DNA of 64,000 nt from JAOSJL01 sp963704035 (GTDB lineage: Bacteria > Actinomycetota > Acidimicrobiia > IMCC26256 > JAOSJL01): contig CAVPGR010000002.1 in assembly GCA_963704035.1 (NCBI GenBank), forward strand, positions 1,054,001 to 1,118,000. The letters run 5' to 3'. Below the pieces are notes generated by a model. The model was not told where the DNA came from and did no database searches. It saw only the letters and a program-made list of their open reading frames with translations. Position numbers and translations under genes: made by a program. The first letter of the stretch is position 1, and the number at the start of each line of letters is the position of its first letter. Below are positions 18,388 to 27,569 of this stretch, piece after piece.

Positions 18388-18788
18388 CGCGCCGCGACAC
18401 GCGTCCGCTGTCGGTTCCCGATGCTCGCCGGCACCTGGAGCAGGCATGCGAGTTCTTCGAAGCGGCCCAAGCAGAACTCGAGGCCGAACGCTTCAACGCG
18501 GCGGCAGGAAACGCCGCAGTGGCGATCATCAACGCTGCGGACGCCGTCGCCGGTCTCCGCCTCGGTGAGCGCTGGATCGGTGCCCACGAGCGCGCCGGCC
18601 GACACGTCGCCCGCGCGGGCAAGGAAGGTCAGCAGCTCGAGCGTACACTCCAGCGCGCGGTCCCCCACAAGAACAAAGCCCAGTACGACCCTGCCTCGGT
18701 CACGCCGGCCAAAGCCCGAGACCTCGTCCAGGCAGCACGTCGGGCGATCGACGCCGCCAACCGAGTGGACGCAGCTGCAAGCGCCTAA
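18384..18788 (+). CDS. HEPN-domain protein, toxin-like partner of the MNT gene
   Basis: A 134-residue all-helical protein that fits a HEPN domain: ARRHLEQACEFFEAAQAEL, then RFNAAAGNAAVAIINAADAV (the small-residue helix of the family), and RAVPHKNKAQYDPASVTPAK near the C-terminus. Toxic HEPN proteins carry an R-x4-6-H RNase motif. Here R63-WIGA-H68 has that spacing but lies before the usual place, while R91-AVP-H95 is one residue short. RNase activity is therefore uncertain. GTG at 18384 overlaps the MNT stop. Its TAA stop overlaps the stop of the opposite-strand aldolase gene. Confidence 0.75.
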   Translation: MTRRDTRPLSVPDARRHLEQACEFFEAAQAELEAERFNAAAGNAAVAIINAADAVAGLRLGERWIGAHERAGRHVARAGKEGQQLERTLQRAVPHKNKAQYDPASVTPAKARDLVQAARRAIDAANRVDAAASA

Positions 18789-19822
18789 GGCGAGGCTGTC
18801 CCGTCGATGGTCATGCCGTCGAGCACGGCACAGGCGCGGGTGATGCCGTCGTCGTCGACGTCCTTGTGGGTCACGAAACGCACTGCGTCATCCCCCACCA
18901 TTCCCACCTTCACACCACCGGCGGCGAGGTGGTCGACCACATCGTCGGGAAGAGCGTCGGCCGCGGCGCACACGATGTTCGTCGAGACGGTCGACGGGTC
19001 GATCGACCCGGCGAAGCGATCGGCCAGGTGCTCGGCCAACCGACGAGCGCGCTCATGGTCCTCGGCGAGTCGCTCCACCATCGTCTCGATGGCCACCACT
19101 CCGGCGGCGGCGATGATGCCCGCCTGACGCATGGCGCCGCCCATGTCGTGGCGCTGCGCCCGCGCCTCGGCGATCACGTCGGCAGGCCCTGAAAGCAACG
19201 AGCCGACCGGGGCGCCGAGGCCCTTCGACAGACAGCACATCACCGTGTCGGCGTGCCGGACGATCTCCGCGGGCGTGAGCCCTGTGGCGACAGCGGCGTT
19301 CCACATCCGGGCGCCGTCCATGTGCACGGCAACCTCTGCGTCGCGACACACGCCGGACATCGCAGCGAGCTCGGCGTCGGACCAGGGCCGACCACTCGCG
19401 GCCATGTGCGTGTTCTCGATCGTGACCGCGCGCACCGCCGTGGCCTCTCCGAGCCGCGCGGCGACGGCGTCGGGTGCGAGGGTCCCCCCGGCGTCGTCGA
19501 GGTGGATGAGATCGACGCCCGCTCCCCGAACGCCCACCGGCTCGTAGTTCGCGATGTGCGACCGCTCGCCGGTGACAACCGTTGACCCGAAACCGGCCAG
19601 GACACGAAGCGCCAGCTGGTTGCCCATCGTGCCCGTCGGAACGAACAGCGACGCCTCCTTGCCGAGTAGCGCCGCCACGAGTGACTCGAGGCGGTTGACG
19701 GTCGGGTCTTCGCCGTAGACGTCGTCTCCCACCTCGGCTTCGGCCATGGCCGCGCGCATGATCGGCGTGGGCATCGTGACAGTGTCGGAACGCAGGTCGA
19801 CCACCGCGCTCCGATCGATCAT
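18785..19822 (-). CDS. Low-specificity L-threonine aldolase (PLP-dependent)
   Basis: A 345-residue fold-type I PLP enzyme that cleaves L-threonine or L-allo-threonine to glycine and acetaldehyde. Typical features are VDLRSDTVTMPTPIMRAAM at the N-terminus, GDDVYGEDPTVNRLE, PTGTMGNQLAL, HMDGARMWNAA, and the PLP lysine in CLSKGLGAPVGS. The start is the ATG at 19822, where similarity to the family begins. It is the downstream neighbour of tesB, with a gap of about 10 bases. Confidence 0.92.
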   Translation of the reverse strand: MIDRSAVVDLRSDTVTMPTPIMRAAMAEAEVGDDVYGEDPTVNRLESLVAALLGKEASLFVPTGTMGNQLALRVLAGFGSTVVTGERSHIANYEPVGVRGAGVDLIHLDDAGGTLAPDAVAARLGEATAVRAVTIENTHMAASGRPWSDAELAAMSGVCRDAEVAVHMDGARMWNAAVATGLTPAEIVRHADTVMCCLSKGLGAPVGSLLSGPADVIAEARAQRHDMGGAMRQAGIIAAAGVVAIETMVERLAEDHERARRLAEHLADRFAGSIDPSTVSTNIVCAAADALPDDVVDHLAAGGVKVGMVGDDAVRFVTHKDVDDDGITRACAVLDGMTIDGTASP

Positions 19823-19832
19823 GCGCGCCGCC

Positions 19833-20705
19833 TCACGCACGATCCGGCGAGATCGGACGGATGAGGCCCTCCTGGATGACCGTGACCGCGAGCGCGCCGT
19901 CCGCCGTGTAGATGAAACCCTCCGCCAGCCCCCGCGCTCCCGACGCCGACGGGCTCTTCTGGTGGTACAGGAGCCACTCGTCGGCCCGGAACGGCCGGTG
20001 GAACCACATCGCATGATCGAGACTGGCCACCTGATAGCCCTTCGACGCCGACGACATGTCGTGCGGGAGCATCGCCGTGTCGAGCAGAGTGAAATCGGAG
20101 GCGTACGCCACCACACACTCGTGGATGAGGCGGACGTCGGGAAGTGTGCCGTCGGCACGGATCCACACCCGCTGTTCACCTTCGCGTGGTGTGGGATCCA
20201 GCCAGGGAGGCTCCGCACAGTGTCGTGAATCGATCGGTCGGTCCTGATCGGCCCATTGGTCGAACTCCGGGCCGAAGCGGTCACGGTGGCGTTCGAGACG
20301 CTCGCGGAATGTCGGCAACGATTCGGGATCAGGGGCGTCGGGCACCTCGTACTGGTGCTCCGGACCGTCTTCTCGAATCTGGAACGACGCCTGGAGGTTG
20401 AAGATCGCCCGGCCGTGTTGGATCGCCACGACGCGCCTCGTGGTGAAGCTCCGACCGTCGCGGAGGCGGTCGACCTCATAGATGATCGGAACCTCGGGGT
20501 CACCGGGTCGGAGGAAGTAGGCGTGCAGCGAATGGACGTCCCGGTCGGGCTCCACCGTTCGTCCCGCGGCGACGAGCGCCTGGCCTGCCACCTGACCACC
20601 GAAGACCCGTTGGCGGTCCTCTTCCGGGCTCACGCCCCGGAAGAGATTCACCTCGAGCGGCTCGATATCGAGGAGTTCGACGAGTTGATCGAGTGCGGTG
20701 CCCAT
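19833..20705 (-). CDS. tesB: Acyl-CoA thioesterase II
   Basis: TesB hydrolyses acyl-CoA to free acid and CoA. The 290-residue protein has the double hot-dog layout: VNLFRGVSPEEDRQRVFGG near residue 20, HSLHAYFLRPGD, and in the second half SDFTLLDTAMLP (active-site aspartate region) and LDHAMWFHRPFRADEW. The start is the ATG at 20705, preceded by AGGAG at 6 bases spacing. Further upstream lies a purine-rich 11-bp tandem repeat on the coding strand. Confidence 0.93.
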   Translation of the reverse strand: MGTALDQLVELLDIEPLEVNLFRGVSPEEDRQRVFGGQVAGQALVAAGRTVEPDRDVHSLHAYFLRPGDPEVPIIYEVDRLRDGRSFTTRRVVAIQHGRAIFNLQASFQIREDGPEHQYEVPDAPDPESLPTFRERLERHRDRFGPEFDQWADQDRPIDSRHCAEPPWLDPTPREGEQRVWIRADGTLPDVRLIHECVVAYASDFTLLDTAMLPHDMSSASKGYQVASLDHAMWFHRPFRADEWLLYHQKSPSASGARGLAEGFIYTADGALAVTVIQEGLIRPISPDRA

Positions 20706-20724
20706 CGCTCCTTCTATTTTCCTT

Positions 20725-20757
20725 CCGATTTCCGTCCGATTTCCGTCCGATTTCCGT
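20725..20757. repeat. 11-bp tandem repeat, 3 copies, upstream of tesB
   Basis: CCGATTTCCGT occurs three times in perfect succession and is followed by CCG. On the tesB coding strand it reads as purine-rich ACGGAAATCGG units ending about 20 bases before the start codon. Confidence 0.95.
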
Positions 20758-20848
20758 CCGGGGCCCATGATGTCCGACCCGCGGGCCGCCGGTAGGGTGG
20801 CCCGCCGACGACCGTCTGTCCAGAAGAACTCTGTCCAGACAACACGGG

Positions 20849-22363
20849 GTGAACATGGGCGTGGTACTCGCCATCGACGCCGGCACAACGGGTGTGCGGT
20901 CGATGGCGATCAACGACGGCGGCAGCGTCGTGGCGATGGAGTACCGCGAGTTCCCGCAGTACTTCCCCCACCCGGGCTGGGTGGAGCACGACGCTTTCGA
21001 GATCTGGGACGCCACGCTCGGAACGCTCACGGATCTGGTCGCCCACCTCGACGAGACCGGGGAGACCGTCGCGGCGGTGGGCGTCACCGACCAGCGTGAA
21101 ACGACGGTCCTGTGGGACACCGCGACCGGCGACCCGTTGCACAAGGCGATCGTCTGGCAGGACCGCCGCACGGCGCGACGTTGCGACAGCCTGCGCGACG
21201 AGGGGTTCGAGCCGACGGTTCGTTCCACCACCGGGCTGGTGCTCGACCCGTACTTCTCGGCCTCCAAGGTCGAATGGCTGCTCGGAGAGGGCGGCGTCAC
21301 GGTCACGTCCACCACGGCCTTCGGCACGGTCGACACCTGGATTCTCTGGAACCTCACGGGCGGTGCCGACGGCGGAGTCCACGCCACGGAGCCCTCGAAC
21401 GCCTCACGCACGATGCTCTACGACCTCGCGGCACGCCGGTGGTCCGACGAGATGTGTGCACGGTTCGGAGTTCCGCCCGCCATCCTCCCCGAGCTCCGCC
21501 CCTCGAGTGGCCGGTTCGGGCTGACCGATCCGTCCCGAGCAGCCGGCCTCGGAGTACCGGTCAGCGGCATCGCCGGCGACCAACAGGCCGCTCTGTTCGG
21601 ACAGGCGTGCTTCGAGCCGGGCATGACGAAGAACACCTACGGCACGGGTTCGTTCGTGTTGACGAACCTCGGCTCCACACTCCCCGCCCCCGCCGACGGT
21701 CTTCTCACGACTGTGGCGTGGGATATCGACGGCGAGGTCTCCTACGCGATGGAAGGTGCGGTGTTCGTCACGGGTGCCGCGATCCAGTGGCTGCGCGACG
21801 GCCTCGGGATCATTGACGCCGCCGCCGAGACCGGCCCGCTCGCCGAGTCCGTTCCCGACACGGGCGGCGTGTACTTCGTTCCCGCGTTCACGGGGCTCGG
21901 TTCGCCGCACTGGGATCCGTACGCGCGCGGCACGATCGTCGGACTGAGTCGAGGCACGACCCGGGCGCACCTCGCTCGAGCGGTCGTGGAAGCGATGGCG
22001 TTCCAGACTCTCGACGTCGTCGAAGCCATCACCGAAGCGAGCGGCACCCGGCCCTCCGAGCTACGCATCGACGGCGGAGCGAGCGTGATGGATCTCCTCG
22101 GCGCCTTCCAGGCCGACGTGCTCGGTCTTCCGGTTCGCCGTGCGGCGGTCCAGGAGACCACGGCACTCGGTGCGGCGTACCTCGCCGGGATCGCCGAGGG
22201 TGTATGGAGCGATCGCGACGACGCCGCGTCGGCGTGGGCCTGCGACGCCGAGTTCGAACCGTCCACCGACCCCGCCACGGCCGAGATCAGGGCAACGCAG
22301 GTCGCCGACTGGCGTCGAGCGGTCGAGCGGTCGCGCGGGTGGGCACGGCACGCGGCGTCCTAG
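20849..22363 (+). CDS. glpK: Glycerol kinase
   Basis: GlpK phosphorylates glycerol to glycerol-3-phosphate. The 504-residue protein follows the FGGY-kinase layout: VVLAIDAGTTGVRSM (phosphate 1 loop), VTDQRETTVLWDTATGDPLH, AIVWQDRRTARRC, the GLVLDPYFSASKVEWLL segment specific to glycerol kinases, and GLGSPHWDPYARGTIVGLSRG near the C-terminus. GTG 20849 and ATG 20855 are both possible starts. It ends 4 bases into the opposite-strand acyltransferase gene, which may use the product. Confidence 0.95.
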   Translation: MNMGVVLAIDAGTTGVRSMAINDGGSVVAMEYREFPQYFPHPGWVEHDAFEIWDATLGTLTDLVAHLDETGETVAAVGVTDQRETTVLWDTATGDPLHKAIVWQDRRTARRCDSLRDEGFEPTVRSTTGLVLDPYFSASKVEWLLGEGGVTVTSTTAFGTVDTWILWNLTGGADGGVHATEPSNASRTMLYDLAARRWSDEMCARFGVPPAILPELRPSSGRFGLTDPSRAAGLGVPVSGIAGDQQAALFGQACFEPGMTKNTYGTGSFVLTNLGSTLPAPADGLLTTVAWDIDGEVSYAMEGAVFVTGAAIQWLRDGLGIIDAAAETGPLAESVPDTGGVYFVPAFTGLGSPHWDPYARGTIVGLSRGTTRAHLARAVVEAMAFQTLDVVEAITEASGTRPSELRIDGGASVMDLLGAFQADVLGLPVRRAAVQETTALGAAYLAGIAEGVWSDRDDAASAWACDAEFEPSTDPATAEIRATQVADWRRAVERSRGWARHAAS

Positions 22364-23055
22364 GCCGCGAGAGGTGCCTCCGTGGCTTCTTGGGCAGGGA
22401 TCCCCTCGGCCTCGCGCGTGGCGTACGTGTCGACGTACTCGTATCCGGTGAGTTCACGGATCTCGAACATCACCTCGTCGGCGATCTGGCGGGCCACGAG
22501 GCGGTCGTCGCCCCGCTCCGCGTACCGAGCGGGATCGACGGGAGGCCCGAAACGGATAGTCACCGTTCGGAAGATGCGCGGAACCTTCTGGTCGACCGGT
22601 TGGATCTCGTCGGTTCCGATCAGCCCGACGGGTACCACCGGCGCGCCGGTGGCCAACGCCAGGCGGGCGAACCCCGTGTGGCCCCTGTGGAGCAGTCCGT
22701 CGCGGGAGCGGGTTCCCTCGGGATAGATCGCGAACACACCTTCGCCGTCGAGCACCTCTTTCGCCGAGTCCAGCGCACGTTGGCTCGCGCTGCCTCCCTC
22801 GCGCCGGATCGGGATCTGTCCGACGCCCCGGAAGAACCACGCCGTCTTGGGATCATCGAAGTAATCGGCCTTGGCGACAAACGTCACACGGCGCCCGATG
22901 AGCAGCGGAATGAAGATGGAGTCGAGAAACGACCGATGATTGGAGGCGAGGATCACGGCGCCGCCGACCGGGATGTTCTCCGACCCCTCCACCTTGATGC
23001 GGTAGCAGAACCGCAGAATGGGCGTGAGCACCATCTTCACCAGCCAGTACAGCAA
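22360..23055 (-). CDS. 1-acyl-sn-glycerol-3-phosphate acyltransferase (PlsC-like)
   Basis: A 231-residue membrane-associated acyltransferase. Motif I is NHRSFLD (the HX4D catalytic pair in the variant H-R-S-F-L-D), followed by VTFVAKADYF, GQIPIRREGG, motif III AIYPEGTRSRDG and motif IV VVPVGLIGT. It most likely acylates lysophosphatidic acid in phospholipid synthesis. TTG at 23055 is chosen because AGGGAGA lies about 10 bases upstream and the LLYWLVKMVLTPILR opening matches the family. An ATG further inside is an alternative. Confidence 0.85.
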   Translation of the reverse strand: MLYWLVKMVLTPILRFCYRIKVEGSENIPVGGAVILASNHRSFLDSIFIPLLIGRRVTFVAKADYFDDPKTAWFFRGVGQIPIRREGGSASQRALDSAKEVLDGEGVFAIYPEGTRSRDGLLHRGHTGFARLALATGAPVVPVGLIGTDEIQPVDQKVPRIFRTVTIRFGPPVDPARYAERGDDRLVARQIADEVMFEIRELTGYEYVDTYATREAEGIPAQEATEAPLAA

Positions 23056-23134
23056 CGTTCCCGATTCTCCCTGACGATGCGGTGTTTTTTTGCGTCGGAC
23101 GCGGCGCGATCCTACGTCAGCGCGGGTTGCGTGT

Positions 23135-23167
23135 GTGCTGCATGGGTGCTGCGTGGGTGCTGCGTGC
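23135..23167. repeat. 11-bp tandem repeat, 3 copies
   Basis: GTGCTGCATGG, GTGCTGCGTGG and GTGCTGCGTGC are contiguous. They lie 8 bases beyond the aminotransferase stop codon and before the acyltransferase start. Confidence 0.85.
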
Positions 23168-23174
23168 GACGCGC

Positions 23175-24351
23175 TCAGCCCAGTTTGGTGAGCGCACGAC
23201 GGATCTGGCGGACCGCCTGGTTGATCCGTTGCTCGTTCTCGATGAGCGCGAAGCGCACGTACCCTTCGCCGCCGGGGCCGAAGCCCACCCCGGGCGAGAC
23301 GGCCACCTTGGCCTCCTTCACGAGCATGACCGCGAATTCGAGGCTCCCCATCTCCCGGTAGGGGTCGGGGATCGGTGCCCACACGAACATCGTCCCCCGG
23401 GGCGGCTCGATCGGCCACCCGGCTCGGTTCAGCCCGTCGCAGAGCGTGTCGCGCCGGCCGGTGTAGACGGCGTTGATCTCCTCGGGGTAGTCGGGCGCCT
23501 CGTTCATGGCGACCGTGGCGGCGATCTGGATGGGCTGGAAGCTGCCGTAATCGAGGTAGGACTTGAGCTTGGCGAGCGCGGCGACGATGTCGCTGTTGCC
23601 GAGGGCAAAACCCATCCGCCACCCGGCCATCGAGAACGACTTCGTCAGCGTGTAGAGCTCGACGGCGACGTCCTTCGCTCCGGGAACCTGGAGAATCGAC
23701 GGAGGCGAGTAACCGTCGAAACCAAGATCGGCGTATGCGAAATCGTGCACGAGCACGACATCGTGTTCCCGCGCGAACCCGACCATGTGCTCCATGAACT
23801 CGATATCGACGCAAGCCGTTGTGGGGTTGTGCGGAAAGGAGAGGACCACGACGCGTCGGACGCGGCCACGACTCCTCGTACGCGGCGTGCAGGTTCGCGA
23901 GGAAGTCCTCCTCGGGCCCGAGCCGCACCTGGCGGACGTCGGCGCCGGCCAGCACAGGACCCCAGATGTGGATCGGGTAGGACGGGCTCGGGACGAACGC
24001 CACGTCGCCGGGCGCGACCAGCGTCCACATGAGGTGCGAAAAGCCCTCCTTGGCGCCGATGGTGGCACACACCTCGGTGTCGGGATCGAGCTCGACGTCG
24101 AACACTGACCTGTAGCGGTCGGCCACCGCCTGGCGGAGCTTCGGGATCCCACGACTCATCGAGTATCGGTGGTTGCGCTCGTTGCGGACAGCGTCGACCA
24201 GCTTTTCGACCGCGACACCGGGCGAGGGAATATCGGGGTTGCCGAACCCGAGGTCGATGATGTCGTGGCCCGCGCGGCGACCCTCGACCTTCAGGGTGTC
24301 GATGGTCGTGAAGACGTACGGCGGCAGATCACCGATTCGTCGGAACTCCAT
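23175..24351 (-). pseudogene. AlaC-like pyridoxal-phosphate aminotransferase, one frameshift
   Basis: A class I/II aminotransferase of about 390 codons, resembling AlaC-type glutamate-pyruvate aminotransferases. The N-terminal part reads MEFRRIGDLPPYVFTTID and IIDLGFGNPDIPSPG. The C-terminal part has SFPHNPTTACVD, VLVHDFAYADLGF and the PLP lysine in YTLTKSFSMAGWRMG. The frame must shift near 23855-23868, inside a conserved strand just before FPHNPTT. That equals one extra base or two missing. All active-site residues survive on either side, so a sequence error is plausible. ATG 24351 is chosen by similarity. Confidence 0.85.
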
Positions 24352-24402
24352 CGCGGGCACGGTACCAGAGGGTTTCCGGGGCGCCGTTAGGATTCGCGGC
24401 CC

Positions 24403-25101
24403 GTGCATCCCGAAGCCGTACTCCTCGACGCCGGAGGTGTGTTTCACCTCCCCGACCACGCGGTGATCGCCGCGGCGCTCGAACGCGTCGACGTCGTCAT
24501 CGAGCCCGAACTGCTCCACCGGGCGCACTACGCCGGTGCCGCGTGCTTTCCGGCCGACTACGAGGGTGAGCTTCCTTGGCGCGAGATGTGGGAGCGCTAC
24601 CTCGCCGCCTACGTCGACGAGCTCGACATCCCCGAGGACCTGCGCGACGACGCCATGTCACACCTCGAGAGCGAATTCTCGACCGCGGCGATCTGGCGGC
24701 GCGTCATTCCCGGTTCGGCCGATGGGCTGAGGACGCTGTCGGAGACCGGGGTGAGGCTGGGCGTGGTGTCGAACGCGGACGGCGACGTGGGAGCACGCCT
24801 GCGTGACCAGGAGATCCTCCAGCTCGGACCGGGGCCCGGCGTGGAGGTGGAGACACTCATCGACTCGGGTCAGGTCGGCGTGATGAAGCCCGACCCACGG
24901 ATCTTCGAGATGGCGCTGATCGCGCTCGAGCTGACCCCTGAGCAGGTCTGGTACGTGGGGGACATGCCAGGCATCGACGTCGCCGGCGCCCGGCGCGCGG
25001 GTATCGAGCCGTTCCTCATGGACCCCTTCGACTTCAACGCGCACCTCGACTGCGAACGCGTGACCTCACTGGCGGATCTGGCCGAGCGCATCACAACCTG
25101 A
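24403..25101 (+). CDS. HAD-superfamily hydrolase
   Basis: A 232-residue haloacid dehalogenase-like protein. Motif I is LLDAGGVF, with the nucleophilic aspartate but with glycine-type residues where phosphatases have a second Asp. Motif II is GVVSNADG. Motif III is the lysine in MKPDPRIF. Motif IV is YVGDMPGIDVAGARRAG. A helical cap lies at about residues 25-95. The substrate is unknown. The GTG start is 51 bases from the divergent aminotransferase start. Confidence 0.85.
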   Translation: MHPEAVLLDAGGVFHLPDHAVIAAALERVDVVIEPELLHRAHYAGAACFPADYEGELPWREMWERYLAAYVDELDIPEDLRDDAMSHLESEFSTAAIWRRVIPGSADGLRTLSETGVRLGVVSNADGDVGARLRDQEILQLGPGPGVEVETLIDSGQVGVMKPDPRIFEMALIALELTPEQVWYVGDMPGIDVAGARRAGIEPFLMDPFDFNAHLDCERVTSLADLAERITT

Positions 25102-25283
25102 GAGATCTTCACCGTTTCGACCCCGGGCCCCGGATAAGTGTCACACCGGGGTTCTACGCTGATTCTGTCGATGTGGTGGTGTTGTTCTCCGCTCGGTTTC
25201 TTCCCCCGATGGCTTTCGTCTGTGCGTGTGCCCTTGTTTCTGTGGCGTCGCGCGGGCGGTGGGAGTTCGGGAGGAGGTGAGCT

Positions 25284-26492
25284 GTGGAGGAACTACCGGA
25301 GGAACCACGGGAGGAACCGGCGGGCGGGTCTGATTCCGCTGGAGACAGGGGTTCGGATGTGGGGCCGTTGGGTCGGGAGATCCTGGATCTGTTCGGGGCC
25401 GTGTACCGCCTCGAGGCGAGGCTGTCGGAGCGGATCGCCGCGTTCGATGCGTCGCGGGAGTGGGAAGTCGACGGATCGGCGTCGGCTCAGGCGTGGTTGC
25501 GCTACCACGGTCGACTGTCGCCTTCGGCGGCGTCGGGTGCGGTCAAGACGGCCCGTCGCCTGCGGCACTTGCCTCGCACGGCTGAGGCGTTCGCTGCCGG
25601 TGAGATCTCGTCGGATCATGTCCGTGTGATCGCCACCGGCACCGACGTTGCCGAAAGCCTCGACGGTCACGACGAGATCGACGCGGTCGAGGTTGCGCGG
25701 CTGGTGGCCGAGGGCGAGAAGGTCTTCGTCGATGCTGCTCGCGACCTGGACCCGGGGCGGTTGCGTCGTGTGGTGACCCATTGGCGTCATGTTGTCGAAC
25801 CTGGGGTGGTCGTCAGCGACGAAGTAGCGGCCGTGTGCCGTCGCAAGCTGCACATGTCACAGACCCTCGAGGGACGGTTCATCCTCGATGGCGAGTTGGA
25901 TCTCGAGGGAGGCGCGGTCGTCAAGACCGCCCTCGATGCGCTCATGAATCCCAGCCCGGCCGATGGCCCTCGCCGCACCGCGTCGCGCCAACGCGCCGAC
26001 GCACTCGTCGAGCTGGCCCGCCAGAACCTCGACAGCGGACAGCTCCCCACCTCGGGAGGCGAGAAACCCCATCTGTCGATCCTCGTGCCGCTCGACACGC
26101 TCGAAGCTCCCAGCGGCACACCCGCAGCGGAATTCGACAACGGCGAGCTGATCAGTGGCGAAGCTGCACGGCGCCTCGCCTGCGACGCCGGCATCAGCCG
26201 CATCATCACCGACGGCACCAGCCAGGCCCTCGACGTCGGACGAAAAACGCCGACCATCCCGCCGGCCATACGCCGGGCACTGGTCATACGCGACCGAGGC
26301 TGCGCCTGGCCCGGCTGCGACCGACCGCCGGGCTGGTGCGACGCCCACCATCTCGTGCACTGGGCCAACGGCGGCAGCACATCGCTCGACAACACCGTGC
26401 TCGTCTGCCGAGCACACCACACCAAACTCCACGAACACCACTGGAGAGCACGACTCACGCCCGAAGGAGAACTCGAGGTCAAGCCGCCGTGA
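25284..26492 (+). CDS. DUF222/13E12-type protein with C-terminal HNH nuclease domain
   Basis: A 402-residue protein of the actinobacterial DUF222 family (13E12 repeat family in mycobacteria). The N-terminal two thirds are helical (SASAQAWLRYHGRLSPSAAS, LPRTAEAFAAGEISSDHVRV). The C-terminal HNH domain reads CAWPGCDRPPGWCDAHHLVHW, then GGSTSLDNTVLVCRAHHTKLHE, with the H-N-H residues and paired cysteines present. GTG 25284 has a strong GGAGG 7 bases upstream. These genes are multicopy in many actinobacteria and their role is unclear. It is not inside a recognisable mobile element. Confidence 0.9.
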   Translation: MEELPEEPREEPAGGSDSAGDRGSDVGPLGREILDLFGAVYRLEARLSERIAAFDASREWEVDGSASAQAWLRYHGRLSPSAASGAVKTARRLRHLPRTAEAFAAGEISSDHVRVIATGTDVAESLDGHDEIDAVEVARLVAEGEKVFVDAARDLDPGRLRRVVTHWRHVVEPGVVVSDEVAAVCRRKLHMSQTLEGRFILDGELDLEGGAVVKTALDALMNPSPADGPRRTASRQRADALVELARQNLDSGQLPTSGGEKPHLSILVPLDTLEAPSGTPAAEFDNGELISGEAARRLACDAGISRIITDGTSQALDVGRKTPTIPPAIRRALVIRDRGCAWPGCDRPPGWCDAHHLVHWANGGSTSLDNTVLVCRAHHTKLHEHHWRARLTPEGELEVKPP

Positions 26493-26544
26493 CCGAGAAC
26501 GCTGCGAACCGGCGCCGATGAACTTCTGGGCCTTCGCCGGCCGC

Positions 26545-27504
26545 TCACACCTGTGTGCCGACCGGCTCCGCGTAGAACTGTGAGGCCCACTTCCGGTAGG
26601 TCATGAACGGACCGTCGGTGTCGATCAGCAGCGGCTTCTCGAGGTGGGCCTTGTGTTCCCAGATCGGGATGTCCTCGGTGAGTTGCTTGTTGATCTCGGC
26701 CACGAACGCGTCGGCAATCACCGAGTCCATACGCTCGTCTCCGGTCTTTTCGACCTTGAAGTTGAACCGCTGTTCGACCGTCTCGTCATCGATCGGTGTG
26801 GCGCATCCGAGCAGCGCCGCCTTCACGACACCGGGCATCTCGAAGCGGACTTCGGAGAAACCCGGCCCGGTCGCAAACGAGTCGATCCGCCCGTCGACGA
26901 CACCCTGCGGAGTGACGTACTTCTGCGACGACAGCATCTTCGAGCGCGGTCCGTCGGTCGTGTACTCCTCACACACGGCCACCTCGTCGGTGTTGTGGAC
27001 GTAGCGGAAGTGTGCGGGATCGACGCTGTTCTCCCCCATCTCCTGGATCGCTGTCTTGATGACGTAGGAGGACTTGTAGAAGTCGGTGAACCCGTCGCCG
27101 GCGATGTCGTCGAGTTCGGGGATCTCGAAGCTCGGTGGCGCATCACCGGGGTGGTACCACGCCATGATGAGTCCGTTGCGTTCGATCACCGGGTAGTTGC
27201 GGAGCTTCGCCTGCCTGTTGATCCGGTCGCTGTAGGGGATCTCGACGCAGGCGCCGGTCTTGTCGTAGCGCCACCCGTGGAACGGACACTCGATGGTGCC
27301 ACCGTCGACACAACCGCCGTACCCGAGATGGGCACCGAGGTGCGGGCAGATGGCGCTCTGGAGATTGAGCGAGCCGTCGTCGGCCCGCCACATCACGAGT
27401 TCGGAATCGAAGTAGTGCAGCGGCTGGAGCTCCCCCGGCGCGAGGTCTTCGGGATAGCCGATCTGGAACCAACCGAACGGCATCGGGAACGGGAACCGCG
27501 CCAT
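26545..27504 (-). CDS. Rieske non-heme iron oxygenase, 3-ketosteroid 9-alpha-hydroxylase (KshA)-like
   Basis: A 319-residue oxygenase component. The Rieske [2Fe-2S] ligands are CPH (Cys53, His55) and CPFH (Cys73, His76). The mononuclear iron site is visible as ENSVDPAHFRYVH, matching E-x3-D-x2-H-x4-H. Opening with PFGWFQIGYPEDLAPGE and this domain layout suggest the KshA group, which hydroxylates ring B of 3-ketosteroids, but related oxygenases act on other substrates. ATG 27504 has AGGAGG about 8 bases upstream. No reductase gene is in the window. It is downstream of two thiolase-fold genes. Confidence 0.85.
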   Translation of the reverse strand: MARFPFPMPFGWFQIGYPEDLAPGELQPLHYFDSELVMWRADDGSLNLQSAICPHLGAHLGYGGCVDGGTIECPFHGWRYDKTGACVEIPYSDRINRQAKLRNYPVIERNGLIMAWYHPGDAPPSFEIPELDDIAGDGFTDFYKSSYVIKTAIQEMGENSVDPAHFRYVHNTDEVAVCEEYTTDGPRSKMLSSQKYVTPQGVVDGRIDSFATGPGFSEVRFEMPGVVKAALLGCATPIDDETVEQRFNFKVEKTGDERMDSVIADAFVAEINKQLTEDIPIWEHKAHLEKPLLIDTDGPFMTYRKWASQFYAEPVGTQV

Positions 27505-27569
27505 GGCGTGTGGCCTCCTGCACTGGTCTTGTGGGTACTGGTCTGGTGGCGGACTCTCAGGGCGACGGG

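Noticed and set aside
25284..26492. DUF222-HNH gene as a mobile intron or insertion element
   Set aside because: No inverted repeats, target duplication or intron structure flank it. Such genes are common stand-alone members of actinobacterial genomes.
26493..26544. Rho-independent terminator between the HNH and Rieske genes
   Set aside because: Complementary GC blocks exist but the loop would be over 20 bases and there is no T-run.
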